Assembly (NCBI GenBank): GCA_039566865.1
Contig: CM076954.1
Coordinates: 16,702,001 to 16,766,000, forward strand
Reading direction: 5' to 3'
DNA: 64,000 bases
Source: Aurelia coerulea
Taxonomy: Eukaryota; Cnidaria; Scyphozoa; Semaeostomeae; Ulmaridae
The notes beneath the pieces were generated by a model, which saw only the letters and a list, made by a program, of their open reading frames with translations, was not told the origin of the DNA and searched no databases. Positions 43,301 to 52,300 of this stretch are shown one piece after another. Within the stretch, counting starts at the first letter, position 1. Each line of letters starts with the position of its first letter. A program made the position numbers and the translations under genes.

Positions 43301-46300
43301 CAATATTTGTTTTCAGCAGCCGTGTCGTGTTTCTTGTATATGGGCAGCTCATTGGGAATCCACCGGCATCCAACCTGATTATGTATGATTTTATGAAATT
43401 AATTTCAAATCTTCAAGCCACTGGAAATACCTTTTCGTAGCTTGAGTACAATTTAATATCCTCTTTGATATGTCAAAATCTCAAAACTTGTATATCAAGT
43501 TGCGTTTTTGCGACATCCTGATAGGTGTCACATAATCACATCATGTACCAGGTGTCCCAAAATGATGTATTTTAGTTTGATTGCTTATATGTCCATAACC
43601 AATGAACCGATTTTCAAAAACTTTATTTTATCCGATTGCCGAAAGGATAAATTGTATTTGAGGATGTTGGTTGTGGATTAGGCCGATTTCTCCATGTCAA
43701 AAAGAAGATGGATAGACCTGCTCAAATTCAAGCCTTAGATGGCATGAAAAAGAAACGGCCTTCTTTCTCAGTCAACATTTTAGATGTGATGCAAAAGGCT
43801 GAACTTATGCGTCGCTCAGAGAATATATGTCGTTCAGAGAATACGAATTCAGTTAATACTGAGTTCAGAGAATACGAACGCGAGTTCAGCCTTTTGTATC
43901 ATATCTAAAATGATGACTGGAAAAATAGGCCGTTTCTTTCTCATGCCATCGAACGCTTAAATTTGAGCAGGTTTGTCAATCTTTTTTTCGACATGAAAAC
44001 GCCGTGGTAAAACTGCAACCAACATCTTGAAATATAATTTAGTCTTTTGGCAATCAAATAAAAGAAAGTTGTTGAAAATCGGTTCATTGGTTATGGACAT
44101 GTAAGCAATCAAACAATAATACATCATTTTGGGAAACCCGGTATACCTGGGAAAACAATTTGGTCTTTGATCTAGTTGCCAAAGAAAGAAATTTGAATAA
44201 TCTGAATTGCACTGTAATCAAATTTTGATAAAATTTGTTGATGAGATATGAAATACCGATACATGAAAAACAGTTATTGCAGGAGAAGGTCTTCCAGCAA
44301 TCCTTCAATTGTACTATTATGATGTCTTCACCGTACATCATGTGTGGCTACAGTCGTTAGGTTGAAGGTGTTGTGGTGCAGTGGTGTAATCCTCTGACTT
44401 TGCAGCCAGAACAGCCAGGCGGACAGGGCCCGATGCCCAGTAGAGCCCTCCACTTGAGCGTCATGACAAGGGGTCGCAGACTCAATTAGGTCTTCTCTAC
44501 TTCTGCGATCCCAGGGCTTGGCGCTAAAAACCCCAATTTCACCTTCACCTAGGTGTATTAACAAAGAGGGTAGGTCTCAGGCAGAGCACTATTCTCCCGT
44601 TGCGGCTACGGGAAAACGACAAAAAGAACATATTTCCTTTCAGAGAAGGTCTTAAAGTGAGTAGTGACCCCGGGGGGGGGTCCATTATGGCCTAACAGGG
44701 GGGTCCAGTCGGTTTGAGGGTCTTACAAAGTGGCTACCAAATGGCCCTATTTGTCAAACATATACTACAAATTGGGGGTCTTCCAAGATTCCTGGTCAGT
44801 TATGAGATTTCAACTCAGTAGGCTCCTCCGCACGGCAATATGGTCGTTGCAGCAGTAATTATCATTGAATTTTGATGTTTTTTTGCTTTGTTCAATCAGT
44901 GTTTACAATAGAAAATTTTTAAATACTGCAGAAAATTTTTGCTACCACACGCTACCAAATGGCCCAATTTTAGGTCAAACTACCTACCATTTGGGGGTTT
45001 CTATAAAAAGAAACTACCAGTTGAGGGTATTTTTCAAAATTTTTGCTTTGGCCCTCTTTAACCCTGACTGGACCCCACTGTCAGGCCACAATTGGAGTAC
45101 CCCCCCCCCCCCCCGGGGTAGTGACCCTTCAATTCCTTCATAGTGATGTTTTAACCAAACGTCATGTGTGGCTCAGTTGTCAGGTGTGTTAGCAAAGAGA
45201 GTAGGTCTCACTCAAAATAACATTCTGCCGTTACAGTTACAAAATAGTGATACACATAGACATTTACGAAAACAGGTGAAAAATAAAATTCCGCCACTGT
45301 CCTTTTCTGAAATTTGAATAACAAAATTCTGTCATTACGTCAACTCACAATTTTTATCTGGAATTAATGGTCAGCTCTGTTTTGAAGCGCTACAAAGAAA
45401 TATCTTAATTCTCTTTCGCGATGGTTACACATCGTATCCATGACGCATGACTGTGGCTGCACCGCGTTTTAAGCGTTTCCAACATCAAACTGTGCTTTCA
45501 CGTAGCCAAAATAGACAATATTACAAAACCAGACATGCTTGTAGGAAAAGTTTGAAGAATTCGATGATCTTTCAACGGTTCACAGTTAGTACTTTAGGTC
45601 TGCCAAAGAGAGAAGTTTTACGTCTGCAGATGAGAAAAGAAAAATCCCGTTTGAAAGGTGACTGCTCCCCCGGGGGGTACTTGATTTACGAAAATACGGG
45701 GACGTGCCGCTGGAAAATCTGAAAAGGCACCCTGTCCCGGAGTAAAATTCCCGAAAATGATACCCTGTCCCGGAGTAAAACTTTAAAAACAATACCCTAT
45801 TCTTGGGTTTCTTCATACAAAATCGTAGCCTGCCCTGGGAATTTGATAGAAATTTGATAGAAATCTACCAGAGAATGCGGAAATGTTGCCATCCAAACGA
45901 TTTAAATCATATTCGCGGAGTGCAAATGGCTTACAACGACGATACGTAGTCAATTATACAAAATATGGACCCTGTCATGGAGCCGACCATACAAAAGTGA
46001 TACCCTGTCCCGGAGTAGGAATCCTGAAAATGATACCCTGTTCGGCGGCACGTCCCCATACTGAAAAATATACGAGTACCCCCCCCCCCCCCCCCCCCCC
46101 GGGACTGCTCCCTGCATATCAAGACAATAATATTGGCAAATACATCAGTTAATGATGGACATGTCCAAATCCATTTTAAAATTTACTTGACTGAAATCAA
46201 CCACTCCGTTCTGAAATTATGAGGGATTTCCTCAAGAGAGCCCTTTCTCCAAGAAGAAGGATTTTCTGGTCACATTCTAGACTTATGACGATGAGTCTCA

Positions 46301-49300
46301 GTTTTCGCATTGAATTGGATGATATTATGGCCTCAGACTGAGACTCATGGCCATACAGCTTAAAAAGGCCATCTTGTATTGAGTAAAAATAAAACATCAG
46401 ATTAGAAACGCTGAACGAATACAAGAAATCACGTTGTCAGTCTAGTCACATTCTCGTAGTTACAAAGCCAAATGTTGCAGAATGAGATCTAATCTCTTTG
46501 CTAATGCACCTGTAAACTACAGCCATGGATAATTAAAACATAGACAAATGGTGTGAAGGTCCGCAGAACCGAAAAAATGACACATCATTTCTCTTTTCTT
46601 GAACAACCTAGAAAAAACAGTCATTTTGATTCTCTAAACACCGAAAAAGATCTCTAATTTTCAGACACCCCAAAGTATCAAAGAACCCCAAAATATCAAA
46701 AATCGAATTTCAAAACAAATACAACAAGCATCCCTGTCACAGTTTTACGATCGTCCCACCCTCCCCCCCCCCCCCCACCTGGGCGTTTGATGTAATACTG
46801 CTACTGTTATCAAGTCACAAATTGCCGTTATCATCTTCTTCCTCATTTTTTGGGTCAAAAATACATGGAACAAGCTTGGTATGGTCAAGTATAAATGCAT
46901 AAATCTTCTTCTTGCACGTTTTAAAAAGTTCAGGGAGACTCTCATGCTTATAAACTAGAAAGTAGTAGACCGGCAAGGACAATAATATCAAAGCTAAAGT
47001 GAAGCTACTTCCAAGTGGCCGCTTTATAAATGGAGCGATCACAAGGATCATCGCACAAATGTCCGTGAATATAGGATTAGCAATCCACACTTTGAAAGCA
47101 CGTGGGGCATTTGGCTGCTGCACCCTTAGAACGAAAACACTAGCTATTGCGAGTCCATACATCAGCCAGACTGCGAAGGAGAATGATGTGATTAGGGTCT
47201 GTATTCCAGTTCCAGCTGCCAAAATCCAAAGGGCGGTCAAAATAAACAGAAAAACCGCTGCGGGGACAGGTGTGCGTTTATCACGGTGTATATAGGAGAG
47301 TGGTTCAGGAAGCTGTCCCTCTCTGGCTGCAGATAAAACTGTTCTCAATTGCATAAAGTAAGCTCCATTCATGCATGAAAAGCAAGACAGCGCTACAACT
47401 GGAGGCATAATCAGTGCTGCTTTCTTTCCGAAAATCTTCCCCACGAAGGTTGTTGCCACAGCTTCTGATCTTGCTATTTCATCACGAGAGAGTACGGACA
47501 TCAAAGCTAGATTGATCAATACATAACAAAGCATAGCAAAGGGAATACCAGTTACAATGGACAGCCACAAATCCCTTTGTACGTTGTGCAATTCCTCAGT
47601 AATGTTTGCAATAAGACCCCAGCCATCATAGGCCCAAAGCCCATTGTAAAGAGCTAAACCAAAGCTCCCAAAATCAAAATCTGTTGTAGTGTTAGCAAAC
47701 ATATGGTAGTAGTTACTTGTGTGACCAGTTGATACCTTCCATAAGCCTAGTGCGGCTAAAACTATCACTGCGATGGTCTGACACATCGTGAAAAACAATT
47801 GCGTTTTTGTCACGAAAGATGTACTTACACAGTTAATGATAAAAACAATCAGCACAACACATATTGCTACAACTTTGGTAACCCAAGGTCCGTAGGTGCT
47901 TTGGATGTCGTAAAATGGAGATATGATATGTTCAGAAACTGTAACCGCTAGTACTGCTTTACCCGATGGATGTATGACAAAGGTTTGTGTCCAAGCCGTT
48001 ACAAATGCGGCCACATTACCAAAAGCCTCCTTTATGAAAACATATTCTCCTCCTGTCTTCTGCAACATTATAGCTAATTCACAGAAACACAAAGCACCAA
48101 ATAAGCAAGGTATTGCTGAAACCACCCATACAACAATCGCCATTCCCATATTGCTTGTTTCACGTGCTACCAAACTTGGAGATATGAAAATCCCAGAGCC
48201 AAATAGTTGACCAACAATGTAGGCGAAAGCGTGAATATAGCTAAGGCTTTTGCGAAGCCGTTTTCCACTTGGATCGCTGAATGTTGGTTCGTCTAAGAGA
48301 GCTGATGCTTCCGAGAGTTTATTTTCCGTAGCCATTTCGAAACAGTGTTATGATCTTCCTCTTTGAAAGTCAATTAGGCTTTATCGCCAGTATTTGAGAC
48401 CGTAAAAAACAAGATGAGCGGGACAGAGTCACAGGTCACCTTCATTTATCATGCTTGCTTGATGTTGTAAAGAGCTGTGGATTCATGTTGTTACCATGAA
48501 AAATTCTGATTGAATTTGCATTGTATTTTTTGCATATTAATCGATAGAATATTACAAAAAATAAAACATCTATCGTGATAACGATACCACTAAATAAACA
48601 TCTACTCCGTGGCATTACATAAAACACAGAACAAGACTGAAATTATGCCTGCCAGAGAGCCCAAACATTTTGCGAAACATTTTTGCGAAACCTCCAAGGA
48701 CTCGTCTTTGTGTGTGAAGAACAAAACTCTCTCGCTTATTTCAGGACATTCGATTAGTTTCCCTAGAGACGTTCTAGAGTCCAGAGTCAAAGTCACAGCA
48801 AGACTTCGCTCGTTCTTTGCAAGTAAGGTGGACGCGAACATAAAAGCAAAGCAATAAGTTCTAAAAATAAGTTTTCCCTGCTCCTGTAGCCAGACACATG
48901 AAGACATCTTCACCCTTCAAAACTTTTAAATAAACAGCCTGGAACTCGCGCAACTCAACTCCAAACTGTGTTTTTGTTTTCTGCAGAAGCTCCAAGTCAG
49001 CCATCTTGCATTTTGTTTGGCGAATCAAGATTGCAAAATCGCTAAATCGCGAAAATTAGAAGATGAACAGCCTCCCTTTGCTACCTGCCCTGCCAGACTT
49101 CGCCTGATTGGCTAAAAGTCCAAGCAGATTTGCCGTAACCATAGTAATTCACAAATCTCGCAATCTGATTGGTATGCTAGGAATCCCAGCATATTAGGCC
49201 TAAATAGGGTCAGGTTTTTCAGAGTAATAATATGAGTCTCTGTTGACCGAAGCGCCATCTTCAAGTCAAAGAGCACATGGAAACAAGAGACTCATCGTCA

Positions 49301-52300
49301 TAAGTCTAGGGGGCGGCAGGTTCGGTAATCAACTTATTTTTGTTAGGGGCAAGGCACTGATCAGGGTACACTTTTCAGGATTGAACGATTTAATTGTCTA
49401 CCAGGGTATACCTTTTCAGAAATTGTACATGATTTCTAAACGAGGTTATGGATTTAGGAACCCGGGCACTGGGGGCATGTGCCCCTCAAGATTTTGCAAT
49501 AAACAAAGAAGTGTCCTTTCTATTTTCAGGAAGTGACCCTTTAGCATAATGAGAAAGGTGCTCTTGAAGCCCTTCCCCCCCCCCAAGGTTGAGGTGTTTT
49601 CTATGGTCCTGAACAGGGTATTCCGGTTCTTTGCCAATTCAGACTATACTCTTTCAGGTTTTTCTGCGGAAAAGGTATTCACAGTATATATACTGTATAT
49701 TCAAAAAAAAAGTTAGAGTAAATTTATGTCTTTTGCACAAAAACAGTGAGGGCTTAAACTTTCTGATGGCAGGCCTCCATGAGATCCAGGCCTATTACCC
49801 CATGGGATGTGAATGCAATACCCTCTGGCAACAAGAAAGAAGTGCAGAGGCTGCATGGTGTTTGGTTGTGGAGGGATACCATTGGTACTGTGGAGGAACA
49901 CTATCCATGGGCAGTAGCGTAGCCAGGGGGCAAGGGGGGCGACTGCCCCCCCCAATCATCGCAAAATGTGGCTTTCGAGATTCGTCCAAATCCGTTGAGA
50001 AACTGAAGGGGAGCGGGGGGTAAGTTGTGTTTTTCTCCAACTAGCGCTGTTTGTGAATGTCAAAAGGGGAAAAGGAAGTCCATCCTTTAACTAATAAGTG
50101 ACATCTTCGCATTGTTTAAGTCAGCAAGGATAACAAAAATTTCTGCTCGCTTCGCTCACAATTCTAAACATTTGTCATAGTATGTCTCGTATAACATCTT
50201 ACTACCAACTGGCTTTTATCACGACCAGGCATTGCAGCTTTATTGGAATCAATTAACCCGACTTAGGCGCCCCTTTAATTGTGTATGTGTATTACATCTA
50301 TTTGGAAAAGAATATAAATCAAATTAATTGCTTCTTGTAAATTTCTGCTCGCTTCGCTCGAATTTCTATTTGCATTTGCACTTTTCGTATTTGGCAACAT
50401 GCTGCCACTTGTCTACTTCATCACGGTTTCTACACTTCCAGATGCATCCAGCATTTACTTAAACCTTGCTTAATTTTTATCGACAGTGCCCCTCTTTTCA
50501 AAAATGCCATGAAAGTTAATGTGTGCTTCCCAAAAATTTTCGGCTCACTTCGCTCGCATTCTCTTTATGTTTCTTATGCTCACTAGATTTCACCATTCAA
50601 TTGCAAGAGTATTCTGATGTTAGCAATGACATAGGAGTTTCTGAACTACAAAATGTTGATGAGAATTCAAATAAGACTAAAAGAAGAAGGGGAAGCTGTA
50701 ATCGATTCTTTTTAAAGCGGCATCCATCGAAAGTTTTTCAAGGAAATCTGTTTCATCTGCTTGCTTTGTTCAGGCACATTCTTGTTTCTCCTGGGAGTAG
50801 GCAAGTCCAACTAGCTAAATTTTTATATGCAACTTTAATGAACTTGCTTCTATTCTTCAATTCTGGGTGGCTTTGTCTAAAAAGGACGTTGCATTCTAAA
50901 GGGCGTGGCCCCCAAAATTTTCCCGGGGGCAAGCCCCCCGACCCCTAAATCTTCTTGCTCCACTCGCTACTTGCCCCCCCCCTCCCAAAACAAGACCCTG
51001 GCCACGCCACTGTCCATGGGATACCATCTGTCAACGTGAATTGTCACTTATCACTTTCTAGCTGTAATGGCAAGATGTCATGCTCAGTGAGATCTACCCT
51101 TTCTGCGTAATCAGTGGCGTGGCCACAGGGGGTATGGGGGGGGGCAATTGCCCCTCCGACTTTTTTGTCGAAAGATATTCCTGGAGATTCCTCTAAAACC
51201 GAAGAGAAAATAGCGAAAATAGCTGGGTATAGGTTGGGTAAGAATTTTCCGAGTAATGTAAAATCTTCCATTTTAGCACTGGCAAGCATGATATTGGGAA
51301 ATGCATTCTGAGCCAAAGTGAAGAATCTTTCTTCAAAAATTTTCCTTGTGCTATGATTCATAGGATAACTGTTTCAAAGCGATCAAGGTTTCCTTGTCGC
51401 TAAAGGCAAGCATGATATTAGGAGATACATTCTAAGCCAAAGCAAAGGATCTTTCTTGAAGGCAAGCATGATATTGGGAAATGCAAACATCTTTCTTCAA
51501 ACATTTTCCTCATGCTCTAATTCAAAGGATAACTGTTTCAAAGCGATCAAGGTTTCCTTGTCGCTAAAGGCAAGCATGATATTAGGAGATGCATTCCAAG
51601 CCAAAGTAAAGGATCTTTCTTCAAAATTTTCCTTGTGCGATGATTCATAGGATAACTGTTTCAAAGCGATCAAGGTTTCCTTGTCGCTAAAGGCAAGCAT
51701 GATATTAGGAGATGCATTCTAAGCCAAAGTAAAGGATCTTTCTTCAAAATTTTCCTCCTGCTCTGATTCATAGGATAACTGTTACAAAACGATCAAGGTT
51801 TCCCTCTTGCTGAAGGCAAGCATGATATTGGGAAATGCATTCTAAGCCAAAGTAAAGGGTGTGGCAAAAAGCTGTGTATAAAAAATTTGATGCTTTCATT
51901 TTTACTTGAATTACCCAACCAGCATTTGTAATTGGGTTCTCAATAGATACAAAATTGTCATTTTCCTCTTTACCATTATTAGTACAGTAGCTTGGTTGCA
52001 GAGAAACAAATGAGCCAACGTCACCTTGATTGTCATGCGAAAGCCAGAGCTGACATTTCTGAAAGTCTAGCAGTGATGGGCAAGGAACAGTCAATCAAGA
52101 AACATCTAGTCCAAAAATTTGTATAAGTGAATGTTTGTATTCCCTTAATCAGGTGATTATAAGCCAATCAGATGGAGCAATAGCCTGTGTATAGAGTTTG
52201 GTCACTGGGGGGGAGGGGGGAGAAAAGAAGTTAATTTCCCTCCATTCTTCCCCAGTAGTAACCAAATTCTGCAGACAGTCTAATGGACCAATGGATTTGT

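Noticed and set aside
50523..50948. 141-codon frame with a hydrophobic start
   Set aside because: It lies wholly inside the hAT-type element at 49912-51012 and ends in its G/C-rich terminus; no transposase or other domain is seen.
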